A stretch of 64,000 nucleotides of DNA from Shewanella halifaxensis HAW-EB4 (GCF_000019185.1 NC_010334.1:3472001-3536000), one strand, 5' to 3'; positions 53,438 through 63,194 are shown, counted from the first letter of the stretch. Notes: generated by a model from the letters alone, not told the origin. A program made the numbers and translations.

Positions 53438-55342
53438 TTAAACATGCGCATCTGCATAGCCCATACGGGTTAAGGTGTTACGCACGATATCGAGTGTAGC
53501 GGGATCTTCGATAGTCGCCGGCACATTGTAACTTTGATTGTCGGCGATATTGCGCATGGTGCCACGTAAGATCTTGCCACTTCGGGTTTTCGGCAATTTC
53601 TGCACCGCACTCACCAATCTAAAAGATGCTACTGGCCCTATCTCTTGACGCACTAAACTCATTAATTGCTGATTTAAGTCATCATCATTAAGGCTTACAC
53701 CTTTTTTTAGTACGACTAAGCCAAGTGGTACTTGCCCCTTAAGTACGTCTTTAACACCGATCACCGCCGCCTCAGCCACTGCCTCATGTTGACAAAGCAC
53801 CTCTTCAAAGCGGCCAGTAGAGAGTCGGTGCCCAGCCACATTTATAATGTCATCGATACGACTCATAATGTACAAGTAACCGTCTTCATCTTTATAACCC
53901 GCATCACCCGTTAGGTAATAGCCGGGATACATTGAAAGGTAGCTATCTTGATAACGTTGCTCATTTTGCCATAGCGTAGTTAGCGTCCCCGGCGGCAGTG
54001 GCAGTTTAATCACCACATTACCGGACTCATTGGCCTCGACTTCATCGCCCATGACATCAACCACTTCGATTTGATAACCGGGCACCGCTAATGCAGGAGA
54101 GCCCGCCTTGATCTCGACTGGCGCGTAGCCCATCAAGTTAGCCGCCACAGGCCAGCCCGTTTCTGTCTGCCACCAGTGGTCAATCACAGGCTTTTTAAGC
54201 TTGCCTTCGGTCCAGTGCAAGGTGTCAGGATCGCAGCGCTCACCCGCTAAGAACACATTCTTTAAACAGCTTAAGTCTACCCCCTCTAGATAGTCACCAT
54301 GGGGATCATCACGCTTGATGGCTCGAATAGCCGTTGGGGCAGTAAAGAAGCTTTTGACCCTGTATTTTGCAATGGTGCGCCAAAATGCGCCGGGATCAGG
54401 CGTGCCAATCGGTTTACCTTCATACAAGATACTTGTCGCCCCGACGAGTAATGGTCCATAGACGATATAAGAGTGGCCCACAACCCAGCCGACATCCGAT
54501 GCGGCCCAGAATACATCCCCCGCATTAATGTCATAGATATGCTTCATCGACCAAGCGAGCGCCACGGCATGGCCGCCGTTGTCGCGCACCACACCTTTGG
54601 GTTGCCCTGTGGTGCCAGAGGTATACAAGATATAAAGCGGATCAGTGGCATCGAGTGGTTGGCAATCGATATTAGGAGCGGCTGCCACCGCTGCCTGCCA
54701 GTCGATATCCCGTCCTGGAAATAACTCAGCTTCAAGCTGGCCTCGGTTTAACACTAAGCAATGATCGACTTTATGAGTGGCTTGATCTAACGCCGCATCG
54801 AGTAGCGGTTTGTAGGGGATAATGCCTGACGGCTCGATGCCACAAGATGCTGAAAGGATAAGTTTAGGTTTGGCATCATTAATACGGGTCGCGAGTTCAT
54901 TGGCTGCAAAGCCGCCAAACACCACCGAATGAATTGCGCCAATGCGCGCGCAGGCAAGCATGGCAAATGCCGTTTCTGGCACCATAGGCATATAAATAAC
55001 AACCCTATCGCCCTTTTTCACGCCAATAGAGTCCATATAGCCAGCGAGCCGGCTCACTTGAGCCAGCAGCTCTCGATATGAAATACCGTATTCAACATCG
55101 GTAACGGGACTCACATATTGCAGCGCTATCTGATCGCCTCGTCCAGCGTCAACATGTCTATCCACCGCGTTATAACAAGTGTTGAGCTTGCCGCCTTTAA
55201 ACCAGTGGTAAAACGGCGCTTCACTGTCATCGAGTACATTATTCCAAGGGGAGAACCAATCGATTTGGCTAGCGGCTTCGGCCCAGAATGCCTCTGGTTG
55301 GTTAATTGATTTGGCATGTAATTGCTTATTCTTATTTTTCAC
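53438..55342 (-). CDS. prpE: Propionyl-CoA synthetase, PrpE-like
   Basis: This 634-residue AMP-forming acyl-CoA synthetase has the P-loop-like motif YTSGTTGQPKGVVRDNGG near 240, DHWWQTETGWP near 390, TGDAGYKDEDGYLYIMSR near 470, and the catalytic Lys in KTRSGKILRGTMR near 590. VRDNGGHAVAL is characteristic of the PrpE/ACSS3 group rather than Acs. It activates propionate (or similar short acids) to CoA esters, fitting the flanking pathways that yield propionyl-CoA. It is divergent from liuR, so the LiuR box could influence it. Confidence 0.9.
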   Translation of the reverse strand: MKNKNKQLHAKSINQPEAFWAEAASQIDWFSPWNNVLDDSEAPFYHWFKGGKLNTCYNAVDRHVDAGRGDQIALQYVSPVTDVEYGISYRELLAQVSRLAGYMDSIGVKKGDRVVIYMPMVPETAFAMLACARIGAIHSVVFGGFAANELATRINDAKPKLILSASCGIEPSGIIPYKPLLDAALDQATHKVDHCLVLNRGQLEAELFPGRDIDWQAAVAAAPNIDCQPLDATDPLYILYTSGTTGQPKGVVRDNGGHAVALAWSMKHIYDINAGDVFWAASDVGWVVGHSYIVYGPLLVGATSILYEGKPIGTPDPGAFWRTIAKYRVKSFFTAPTAIRAIKRDDPHGDYLEGVDLSCLKNVFLAGERCDPDTLHWTEGKLKKPVIDHWWQTETGWPVAANLMGYAPVEIKAGSPALAVPGYQIEVVDVMGDEVEANESGNVVIKLPLPPGTLTTLWQNEQRYQDSYLSMYPGYYLTGDAGYKDEDGYLYIMSRIDDIINVAGHRLSTGRFEEVLCQHEAVAEAAVIGVKDVLKGQVPLGLVVLKKGVSLNDDDLNQQLMSLVRQEIGPVASFRLVSAVQKLPKTRSGKILRGTMRNIADNQSYNVPATIEDPATLDIVRNTLTRMGYADAHV

Positions 55343-55706
55343 AATACTGACTCCACTTTGCTAGATCTCGATAACATATCGCATCGTTCATGAGCGACTT
55401 TTGTCCATTTAATGCTTTAACGCATTATGCTCTGACGATTAAAAAATCCCCATTAGACCTTAGAATGAGTAAGTTAAGGAGGAATTTAACGAGCTAAAAA
55501 AATACATAGCGTTTAACTCAACCCAATGTTAATAAACAATAAACATGAAAAACTAATGAGTAATCTGCAACCTCGTTCTCTGCTAATACAAGTGCTGTGG
55601 CAAGCGCGATTGACATGAAAACGACTTCATCCAACAGGTACAAACTTTACCTTTACGTAAACTTCATATATCGTTCAATTAATGTAAACAATTATGGTGT
55701 TATTTG
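55343..55706. promoter_or_regulatory. Divergent control region prpE / liuR
   Basis: This 364-bp non-coding region is A/T-rich in the middle and contains the LiuR-like box near the liuR side. No small gene or riboswitch was recognised. Confidence 0.5.
55645..55665 (+). promoter_or_regulatory. Candidate LiuR operator in front of liuR-liu operon
   Basis: The 21-bp site reads CTTTACCTTTA then CGTAAACTTC, with the TTTACGTAAA palindrome inside. It ends 41 bp before the liuR start. It matches the site before the ivd/mms operon at 17 of 21 positions. Confidence 0.75.
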
Positions 55707-56105
55707 ATGGTAGAGAAACCGCTCTCACAAACGACATACTCAATCAGTGACTTATCTAAAGAGTTTGATATCACTACTCGTAGTATTCGTTTTTATGAAG
55801 ACCAAGGCCTTTTAAAACCTAAGCGCCGTGGTCAAACACGCGTATACAGCCTTAAAGATAGAGTCAGGCTGAAGCTTATTCTGCGTGGTAAGCGTTTAGG
55901 TTTCTCACTGGCCGAAACAAGGCGCTTATTCGAGCTTTATGATGCTGACAAGAATAGCAGTGGTCAGCTGCATACCATGCTCGAGCTAGTCGAAGAGAAA
56001 AAGGTATCACTACAGCAACAGATGGATGACATCAAGGTCGTGCTGATGGAGCTGAATTCGGCAGAGCAACAATGCTTAGAGGCTCTAGAAAATAACGCCC
56101 AATAA
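55707..56105 (+). CDS. liuR: MerR-family regulator LiuR
   Basis: This 132-residue regulator has an N-terminal winged helix-turn-helix (SISDLSKEFDITTRSIRFYE) followed by DQGLLKPKRRGQTRVYS and a C-terminal coiled coil. It lacks the Cys metal loop seen in CueR, as expected for a regulator that senses a CoA-linked or organic signal. The ATG at 55707 was chosen over a TTG one codon earlier. It precedes liuA by 98 bp and controls branched-chain amino acid catabolism in related bacteria. Confidence 0.92.
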   Translation: MVEKPLSQTTYSISDLSKEFDITTRSIRFYEDQGLLKPKRRGQTRVYSLKDRVRLKLILRGKRLGFSLAETRRLFELYDADKNSSGQLHTMLELVEEKKVSLQQQMDDIKVVLMELNSAEQQCLEALENNAQ

Positions 56106-56203
56106 TGGCCTTTTCTATCGCTATTAATTACATATGAATTTCCAAGTATCACGGCAAAGATCGCTGAGCTTGAACACAAACAAAATTGACAGGACACAAG
56201 CAA

Positions 56204-57373
56204 ATGACTCAACTCTACACCTCTCTAAACTTTGGCCTCGGCGAAGAAGTCGATATGTTACGCGATGCAGTGCAAAGCTTCGCCGCTAACAAAATCGCCC
56301 CTATCGCCGCAAAAACAGATCTCGACAACGCCTTTCCTAATGAGCTTTGGCCGGTTCTTGGCGACATGGGACTGCTGGGCGTCACAGTTTCAGAGGAGTA
56401 TGGCGGCGCTGAAATGGGCTACCTCGCCCACGTGGTTGCCATGGAGGAGATCTCTCGCGCCTCAGCATCAATTGGCTTAAGTTATGGCGCTCACTCTAAT
56501 CTGTGTGTTAACCAAATCAACCGTAACGGCAACAGTGAGCAAAAGGCCAAGTATTTACCCAAGCTTATCACTGGCGAGCACATTGGCGCGCTTGCCATGA
56601 GTGAGCCAAATGCAGGCTCTGACGTAGTATCGATGAAACTACACGCCCGTAAAGAGGGGGATAGATACATACTCAACGGCAACAAGATGTGGATCACTAA
56701 CGGTCCTGACGCCCACACCTATGTTATCTATGCCAAGACTGATCTCGATAAAGGCGCCCACGGCATTACCGCATTTATCGTTGAGCGCGGCTCTAAAGGC
56801 TTCAGCACCGCTCAGAAGCTAGACAAGCTAGGCATGCGTGGTTCTAACACCTGTGAACTGGTATTTGAAGATTGTGAAGTACCAGAAGAGAACATTCTTG
56901 GCGGCCTAAACAACGGCGTAAAGGTGTTGATGAGTGGCCTCGATTACGAGCGAGTGGTGCTGTCTGGTGGCCCACTTGGGATAATGACTGCTTGTATGGA
57001 TATCGTTGTGCCATACATTCACGAGCGTGAGCAGTTTGGTAAATCGATCGGACAGTTCCAGCTAGTACAGGGTAAGCTTGCCGACATGTATACCGGCATG
57101 AACGCTGCCAAATCTTATATCTACAACGTGGCTAAATCTTGTGACCGTGGGGAAACCACCCGTAAAGATGCAGCCGGCGCCATTCTCTATTCAGCTGAAC
57201 TTGCCACCAAGATGGCTCTCGATGCGATTCAACTTCTTGGCGGTAACGGTTATGTCAACGAATACGCCACAGGCCGCCTCCTACGTGATGCCAAACTCTA
57301 TGAAATTGGCGCTGGCACCTCTGAAATTCGTCGCATGCTGATTGGCCGCGAGCTATTTAATGAATCAAAGTAA
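56204..57373 (+). CDS. liuA: Isovaleryl-CoA dehydrogenase LiuA
   Basis: This 389-residue FAD enzyme oxidises isovaleryl-CoA to 3-methylcrotonyl-CoA in leucine degradation. The catalytic Glu is in LDYERVVLSGG near 246, the special position of isovaleryl-CoA dehydrogenases. The C-terminal block reads YEIGAGTSEIRR with no Glu at the usual site. It also has AMSEPNAGSDVVSMKL. The ATG at 56204 lies after AGGA, and six more upstream codons are unlikely to be translated. Confidence 0.95.
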   Translation: MTQLYTSLNFGLGEEVDMLRDAVQSFAANKIAPIAAKTDLDNAFPNELWPVLGDMGLLGVTVSEEYGGAEMGYLAHVVAMEEISRASASIGLSYGAHSNLCVNQINRNGNSEQKAKYLPKLITGEHIGALAMSEPNAGSDVVSMKLHARKEGDRYILNGNKMWITNGPDAHTYVIYAKTDLDKGAHGITAFIVERGSKGFSTAQKLDKLGMRGSNTCELVFEDCEVPEENILGGLNNGVKVLMSGLDYERVVLSGGPLGIMTACMDIVVPYIHEREQFGKSIGQFQLVQGKLADMYTGMNAAKSYIYNVAKSCDRGETTRKDAAGAILYSAELATKMALDAIQLLGGNGYVNEYATGRLLRDAKLYEIGAGTSEIRRMLIGRELFNESK

Positions 57374-57460
57374 AGCCTATGCCCGTCTTGCGGGTTTATA
57401 GCCAAGCATAAAGGCGGCGATTTGCCGCCTCACTCTTCCAGCTTCAAAAGGATTGAAATT

Positions 57461-59068
57461 GTGACGCAACTTAGCAGCCGTATTAATGCACGTAGCGATG
57501 AGTTTAAAGCTAAATTTGATGACATGGCTACCGTGGTTCAAGACTTAAAATTAAAACTTCAGCAAATTGAACAAGGCGGCGGAGACGTCGCGCGCAGTCG
57601 TCATCTTTCAAGGGGCAAGTTGCTGCCACGTCAGCGAGTCGAAAAGCTGCTGGATCCTGGCTCACCTTTTCTCGAAATATCCCAGTTTGCCGCCTTTGAG
57701 CTGTATGAAGATGTGGTGCCTGCTGCAGGCGTTATCGCCGGTATTGGCCGCGTCAGTGGCGTCGAGTGCATGATTATCGCCAACGATGCCACGGTAAAGG
57801 GCGGCACTTACTACCCGGTTACCGTTAAAAAGCATCTGCGCGCACAAGAGATTGCCAGTCGTTGCCACCTACCCTGTATCTATCTGGTGGATTCTGGCGG
57901 CGCTAACCTGCCTCGCCAAGACGAAGTATTCCCCGATAGAGATCATTTCGGCCGCATCTTCTATAACCAAGCGCAGATGTCTGCCAAAGGCATTCCGCAA
58001 ATTGCCGTGGTGATGGGGCTTTGCACTGCAGGCGGCGCATATGTCCCCGCCATGGCCGATGAATCGATTATCGTAAAAGAGCAAGGCACCATCTTCTTAG
58101 CGGGGCCGCCACTCGTTAAGGCCGCAACCGGTGAAGAGGTGACAGCCGAAGAGCTTGGCGGCGCCGAAGTACACACCAAAATTTCTGGCGTAGCCGATCA
58201 TATGGCGCAAAACGATGAACACGCGCTAGAGCTTGCTCGCAAAGCGGTGACACGCCTAAATCATCAAAAACAAATTGCTGCTCAACTTAGCCCGGTAAAA
58301 CCTCCCCTATTTGATATCAATGAGCTGTACGGCATTGTGGGTACCGATCTTAAAAAGCCATTCGATGTCAAAGAGGTGATTGCACGCCTTGTCGATGACT
58401 CAGACTTCGACGAGTTTAAAGCCAACTACGGTAATACCTTAGTCTGTGGCTTTGCCCGTATTCATGGCTATCCCGTGGGTATTGTCGCCAATAATGGCAT
58501 CTTGTTCTCAGAATCGGCGCAAAAAGGCGCTCACTTTATTGAGCTGTGCTGCCAGCGCAAAATTCCACTGCTGTTCCTGCAAAATATCACCGGCTTTATG
58601 GTGGGTAAAAAGTACGAACATGAAGGCATCGCCAAACACGGCGCCAAGATGGTGACCGCAGTATCGTGTGCCAATGTCCCTAAGTTCACCGTGATTATTG
58701 GCGGTAGTTATGGCGCAGGTAACTACGGTATGTGTGGCCGCGCATTTGAACCCACCATGATGTGGATGTGGCCTAACGCCCGCATCTCTGTGATGGGCGG
58801 CGAGCAAGCCGCTGGCGTATTGGCCACAGTTAAGCGCGATGGCCTCGCCCGTAAAGGGGTTGAATGGTCAAATGATGAAGAACAAGCATTCCGTCAACCG
58901 ATAGTTGAGCAATACGATAAAGAGGGCCACCCGTATCATGCCAGCGCCCGTTTGTGGGACGACGGTATTATCGACCCGGCTCAAACCCGTGATGTTGTTG
59001 GCTTGGCGCTCTCTGCCGCGCTAAATGCCCCTATTGAGGAGACGAAGTTTGGTGTATTCCGTATGTAA
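57461..59068 (+). CDS. liuB: 3-methylcrotonyl-CoA carboxylase beta subunit LiuB
   Basis: This 535-residue carboxyltransferase subunit has KLLPRQRVEKLLDPGSPFLE near 60, the N-terminal carboxyltransferase block YLVDSGGANLPRQDEVFPDR near 135, VMGLCTAGGAYVPAMADE near 175 and the C-terminal block GGSYGAGNYGMCGRAFEPTM near 415. It transfers CO2 from biotin on LiuD to 3-methylcrotonyl-CoA. I chose the GTG at 57461 with AAGGAT upstream; the frame is open further but the added residues match nothing. Confidence 0.95.
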   Translation: MTQLSSRINARSDEFKAKFDDMATVVQDLKLKLQQIEQGGGDVARSRHLSRGKLLPRQRVEKLLDPGSPFLEISQFAAFELYEDVVPAAGVIAGIGRVSGVECMIIANDATVKGGTYYPVTVKKHLRAQEIASRCHLPCIYLVDSGGANLPRQDEVFPDRDHFGRIFYNQAQMSAKGIPQIAVVMGLCTAGGAYVPAMADESIIVKEQGTIFLAGPPLVKAATGEEVTAEELGGAEVHTKISGVADHMAQNDEHALELARKAVTRLNHQKQIAAQLSPVKPPLFDINELYGIVGTDLKKPFDVKEVIARLVDDSDFDEFKANYGNTLVCGFARIHGYPVGIVANNGILFSESAQKGAHFIELCCQRKIPLLFLQNITGFMVGKKYEHEGIAKHGAKMVTAVSCANVPKFTVIIGGSYGAGNYGMCGRAFEPTMMWMWPNARISVMGGEQAAGVLATVKRDGLARKGVEWSNDEEQAFRQPIVEQYDKEGHPYHASARLWDDGIIDPAQTRDVVGLALSAALNAPIEETKFGVFRM

Positions 59069-59126
59069 TGGCTAAGGCTATTAAGGCAAGGAACATCGAC
59101 TTAGAACACACTATGGATCGACAACA

Positions 59127-60008
59127 ATGAATAACTCAATCACAACCGACACAGAACGACTGACTCAACAATTACAATATGTGAGCTGCACGCTCGATGG
59201 CGGCGTAGCCCAGATGGTGCTCGACCGAGCCGATAAGCATAACGCCTTCGATGAAGTGATGATAAGCGAAATGATTAAGGTGCTGGAGCATTTCAGTGCC
59301 AATGTTCAGTGCCAAGTATTAGTGATAAAAGCCAACGGTAAAAACTTCAGCGCCGGCGCCGATCTCAACTGGATGCGCAAGCAAGCCAAGATGGACTTTG
59401 GCCAGAATCTCAGTGACGCCAACGAGCTTGCCAAGCTGATGTCACTGCTGGATAAATTCCCCAAGCCGACGATTGCATTAGTGCAAGGGGCGGCATTTGG
59501 TGGCGCACTTGGGCTTATCTGCTGCAGCGATATCGCTATCGCCAATCAGCGTGCCAGCTTCTGCTTGAGTGAAGTCAAACTTGGGCTCATTCCAGCGGTC
59601 ATTAGCCCCTATGTCACTCGCGCCATGGGTCAACGCGCAGCACGGCGTTACATGCTCACAGCTGAACGCTTCGATGTTCAAAAGGCGCTTGAACTGCAAG
59701 TCATCCATGAAGTGAATGACGACTTAGATGCTGCGGCTCAGCCGATGATTGATGCGCTACTCTGCAACAGTCCACTGGGCATGACTTGGGTTAAAACCTT
59801 ACTGTTATCGCTTGAAGATGGCGTGATAGACCAAAACACCTTGGACTATACCAGCGAACGGATCGCCCGTATTCGAGTGTCAGAAGAAGGTCAAGAGGGC
59901 CTCAACGCCTTCTTTGAAAAACGTTCACCACAATGGCCTGCAACCACAGACTTTAACGCTGCAACAAAAAATAATAACCAGAGCGCCAGCGGGCAAGGAG
60001 CCAAATAA
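59127..60008 (+). CDS. liuC: Methylglutaconyl-CoA hydratase LiuC
   Basis: This 293-residue crotonase-fold enzyme has FSAGADLNWMRKQAKMDFGQ near 75, which contains the MRK block typical of AU-binding/methylglutaconyl-CoA hydratases. It also has QGAAFGGALGLICCSDIAIA and LSEVKLGLIPAVISPYV. It hydrates 3-methylglutaconyl-CoA to HMG-CoA. Its stop is one base before the liuD ATG, and a gene tail of about 25 polar residues extends past the domain. Confidence 0.94.
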   Translation: MNNSITTDTERLTQQLQYVSCTLDGGVAQMVLDRADKHNAFDEVMISEMIKVLEHFSANVQCQVLVIKANGKNFSAGADLNWMRKQAKMDFGQNLSDANELAKLMSLLDKFPKPTIALVQGAAFGGALGLICCSDIAIANQRASFCLSEVKLGLIPAVISPYVTRAMGQRAARRYMLTAERFDVQKALELQVIHEVNDDLDAAAQPMIDALLCNSPLGMTWVKTLLLSLEDGVIDQNTLDYTSERIARIRVSEEGQEGLNAFFEKRSPQWPATTDFNAATKNNNQSASGQGAK

Positions 60009-60009
60009 T

Positions 60010-62118
60010 ATGTTCACTAAATTGCTAATTGCGAACCGCGGTGAAATCGCCTGTCGCATCATTAACACCGCTAAAGTCATGGGCGTTCGTACGGTTGCTT
60101 TATATTCAGATGCCGATATCGATGCTCGCCATGTCGCCATGGCCGATGAGGCATTTTACTTAGGTGGCAGCGCGCCAGCTGACTCTTACCTTAAAGGCGA
60201 GCTGATCATTGAGATCGCCAAACGAGCAGGCGCAGAGGCGATACACCCAGGTTATGGTTTCCTATCGGAAAACGCCGATTTTGCATTGAAGTGCGAACAG
60301 GCCAATATCGCCTTTGTTGGCCCAAGCGCCGCTGCAATTGACTCGATGGGCAGTAAGAGCGCCGCTAAAGAGATCATGGGTGCTGCCAATGTACCATTAG
60401 TCCCCGGCTATCACGGTGATGCTCAGAACGATGAACTACTTGTTAGTGAAGCCAACAAGATGGGCTTCCCGCTGCTGATTAAGGCGGCCTTTGGCGGCGG
60501 TGGTAAAGGCATGCGCATCGTTGAAAGTAACAATGAGGTGCTCGATGCGATTCACTCTGCGAGGCGTGAAGCGATTAGCTCTTTTGGTAACGATAAGCTG
60601 TTAATGGAGCGCTACCTGCGCCAGCCGCGCCATGTTGAGGTCCAAGTCTTTGCCGATAGCCATGGCAACTGCATCTACCTGTCTGACCGAGATTGCTCAA
60701 TTCAACGCCGTCATCAAAAGGTGGTTGAGGAAGCGCCAGCCCCAGGGCTTAGCGATGCCCTCAGAGTCAAGATGGGCGAAGCGGCCGTTGCCGCAGCTAA
60801 GGCGATTAACTATGAAGGCGCGGGAACAGTTGAGTTTTTACTCGATACCGATGACAGCTTCTACTTTATGGAGATGAATACCCGTCTGCAGGTAGAGCAT
60901 CCCGTCACCGAGCTCGTCACAGGCCAAGACTTAGTCAAATGGCAATTAATGGTTGCCAGTGGTAGTCCGTTACCCCTTAAACAGAATGAAGTGCGCATTG
61001 TAGGCCATGCTTTTGAGGCGCGGATCTACGCCGAAGATCCACACAATGACTTCCTGCCTGCCAGTGGCAAACTCGATTTTCTGCGCGAGCCTGAGCAGAG
61101 CCAATTTGTGCGTATCGATTCTGGCGTGCGTGAAAATGATGTGATCAGTAACTTTTACGACCCGATGATCTCAAAGCTTATCACTTGGGATGAGTCACGC
61201 CCTCGCGCGCTACAACGCTTAGTGCATGCATTAGATGATTACCAGATCAGTGGCCTTAAACATAATATCGAATTCCTCGCTAATATTGCTAAGCATCAAG
61301 CTTTTAGCGATGCCAACTTTAGCACCGATTTTATCGAGCGTTATGGTGATGCGCTATTAACCGCACAATCAAATGCAACTCCATCGACTCGTCGCGATAC
61401 AGCATTGGCGATAGCGGCGCTGTACCAGCTATGTGCCCGTAAAAAACAAGCTAAAAACGACACATTGACCAGCCATGATCCCTACTCACCTTGGGGCAAA
61501 GTGAGTGGCTTTAGGCTCAACAGTGCTAGCCAACATCAAGTGGCGTTACTCGATGATAATCATGAGATTAATCACCTTGAGCTAATCGAGACGCAAGTCG
61601 CTGGAAAGCCACAATACCAGCTGCAGCTGAGTGATAACTTACTCACCCTTTCTGGCGAGCTAATTGACGAGATCCTGCATGCTGAAATTGTTCAACACAA
61701 GCTGGGCGATAGCCAAGCTGAGCAAGCCAGTAAAGCTAACGGCCATAAAATAAAGCTCCCAGTTAGCCAAGTCGGCAATGACTTTACCCTGTTTATCAAC
61801 TCAAAAAGCTACCACTATCGCGCCCTAGAATCAGAAGAGATTGAAGAGCAAGACAATCTTGAAGATAAGCTCAAAGCACCAATGAACGGCACTATCGTCA
61901 CTCAACTTGTCAGCGTTGGCGATGTGGTAAAAGCGGGCCAAGGCATTATGGTGATGGAAGCGATGAAGATGGAATACACCATAGAGTCCCCCTTTGACGG
62001 TGTTGTCAGTGCATTCTTCTTCGAGCCCGGTGAACTCGTCAGCGACGGTATGTTACTTGCCGAGGTCGTGGCTGAAGTTGAAGCAGAAGTAAACCCTGAA
62101 AAGGAAGAAGCCGGATGA
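60010..62118 (+). CDS. liuD: 3-methylcrotonyl-CoA carboxylase biotin-carrying alpha subunit LiuD
   Basis: This 702-residue subunit contains, in order, the biotin carboxylase N-terminal domain (KLLIANRGEIACRI), ATP-grasp (KAAFGGGGKGMRIVE near 158, MEMNTRLQVEHPVTE near 287), the BC C-terminal domain, a linker, and a biotinyl domain with K653 in VMEAMKMEY. The ATG at 60010 follows GGAG by 9 bases; the longer frame into liuC is not used. The C-terminal tail (VEAEVNPEKEEAG) ends in TGA overlapping the next ATG (ATGA). Confidence 0.96.
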   Translation: MFTKLLIANRGEIACRIINTAKVMGVRTVALYSDADIDARHVAMADEAFYLGGSAPADSYLKGELIIEIAKRAGAEAIHPGYGFLSENADFALKCEQANIAFVGPSAAAIDSMGSKSAAKEIMGAANVPLVPGYHGDAQNDELLVSEANKMGFPLLIKAAFGGGGKGMRIVESNNEVLDAIHSARREAISSFGNDKLLMERYLRQPRHVEVQVFADSHGNCIYLSDRDCSIQRRHQKVVEEAPAPGLSDALRVKMGEAAVAAAKAINYEGAGTVEFLLDTDDSFYFMEMNTRLQVEHPVTELVTGQDLVKWQLMVASGSPLPLKQNEVRIVGHAFEARIYAEDPHNDFLPASGKLDFLREPEQSQFVRIDSGVRENDVISNFYDPMISKLITWDESRPRALQRLVHALDDYQISGLKHNIEFLANIAKHQAFSDANFSTDFIERYGDALLTAQSNATPSTRRDTALAIAALYQLCARKKQAKNDTLTSHDPYSPWGKVSGFRLNSASQHQVALLDDNHEINHLELIETQVAGKPQYQLQLSDNLLTLSGELIDEILHAEIVQHKLGDSQAEQASKANGHKIKLPVSQVGNDFTLFINSKSYHYRALESEEIEEQDNLEDKLKAPMNGTIVTQLVSVGDVVKAGQGIMVMEAMKMEYTIESPFDGVVSAFFFEPGELVSDGMLLAEVVAEVEAEVNPEKEEAG

Positions 62119-62294
62119 AGATGACTAATGTAATAAACGCCATTGAGTCTCCGTTTGACGGTGTTGTCGGTGCATTCTTCTTCGAGCCCGGTGAACTCGT
62201 CAGCGACGGTATGTTACTAGCCGAAGTTGAGGCTAAAGTTGAGACTGCAGAGCTTGAGCCAACAGAAACTGTGGCTGCGGAGGAAAGCGCATAA
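62115..62294 (+). CDS. 59-residue ORF: duplicated C-terminal half of the LiuD biotinyl domain
   Basis: ATG at 62115 overlaps the liuD stop (ATGA), and TAA at 62292 abuts the liuE ATG. The protein starts MKMTNVINAIESPFDG and goes on VVGAFFFEPGELVSDGMLLA, then has an acidic tail. It repeats LiuD from the biotin-site MKM to its end; about 60 bases of the core are nearly identical (one mismatch). The AM preceding the biotin Lys and the whole first half of the domain are absent, so it cannot fold as a full biotinyl domain alone. It could be a non-functional duplication kept in frame by coupling, or a small expressed protein. Confidence 0.75.
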   Translation: MKMTNVINAIESPFDGVVGAFFFEPGELVSDGMLLAEVEAKVETAELEPTETVAAEESA

Positions 62295-63194
62295 ATGGCA
62301 ATCTCTTACCCACAACAAGTCAGTATCTTTGAAGTCGGCGCCCGTGATGGTCTACAAAACGAAAAACCGGTCACGACCCAAGATAAAATAGTCTTGATAG
62401 AGGACTTAGCGACTGCGGGCGTTAAGCGAATTGAAGCCGCCAGCTTTGTGTCACCTAAATGGGTGCCACAGATGGCAGATTCAGCCGATGTGCTCGTGGG
62501 CATCACTCGCCACAAGGGCGTAACCTACAGTGCGCTCACTCCAAATTTAAAAGGTTTGGAACTCGCACTTGAAGCTGGCGCCGATGAAGTCGCCATCTTT
62601 GGCGCCGCCTCAGAAAGCTTTAGCCAGAAGAATATCAACTGCTCGATAGAGGAGTCGATTGAGCGCTTTATCCCAGTAATGGAGCTGGCTAAGGCCAAGA
62701 ATGTCCCGGTTCGAGGTTACGTCTCTTGTACCTTAGGCTGCCCTTATGAGGGGGAGATAGCCGTTAGTGAAGTGGCTCGGGTGTCTGAATTACTTTACCA
62801 AATGGGCTGTTATGAGATCTCGCTTGGCGACACCATAGGCGTTGGCACACCACTTAATGCCCGTAGAATGGTTGAAGCGGTGGCAGAAGTGGTGCCAAAA
62901 GACAAACTGGCGCTGCATTTTCACGATACCTATGGCCAAGCCTTAGCCAACATTCTGGCCTGCTTAGAAACCGGTGTCAGCGTAATTGACTCATCGGTCG
63001 CAGGCCTTGGCGGCTGCCCCTACGCTAAAGGCGCATCGGGTAACTTAGCCACAGAAGACTTAGTTTATATGCTACACGGGCTTGGCATAGAAACCGGTAT
63101 CGACTTAACTAAACTGGTTAATGCGGGCAATAAAATCAGCCACGCCCTCGGACGCCAGTCGGGCTCTAAAGTGGCAAGAGCCCTCAGCGAATAG
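62295..63194 (+). CDS. liuE: Hydroxymethylglutaryl-CoA lyase LiuE
   Basis: This 299-residue TIM-barrel lyase splits HMG-CoA into acetoacetate and acetyl-CoA, the last common step of leucine degradation. It has EVGARDGLQNEK near 12 with the catalytic Arg/Asp, YVSCTLGCPYEGE near 140, HFHDTYGQALANI near 207 and the family signature GLGGCPYAKGASGNLATED near 235 with the catalytic Cys. Its ATG directly follows the TAA of the small duplicated ORF. Confidence 0.95.
   Translation: MAISYPQQVSIFEVGARDGLQNEKPVTTQDKIVLIEDLATAGVKRIEAASFVSPKWVPQMADSADVLVGITRHKGVTYSALTPNLKGLELALEAGADEVAIFGAASESFSQKNINCSIEESIERFIPVMELAKAKNVPVRGYVSCTLGCPYEGEIAVSEVARVSELLYQMGCYEISLGDTIGVGTPLNARRMVEAVAEVVPKDKLALHFHDTYGQALANILACLETGVSVIDSSVAGLGGCPYAKGASGNLATEDLVYMLHGLGIETGIDLTKLVNAGNKISHALGRQSGSKVARALSE

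Noticed and set aside
59914..60009. Longer LiuD N-terminus overlapping liuC
   Set aside because: The added residues match nothing. The ATG at 60010 has a GGAG site and starts exactly at the biotin carboxylase domain.
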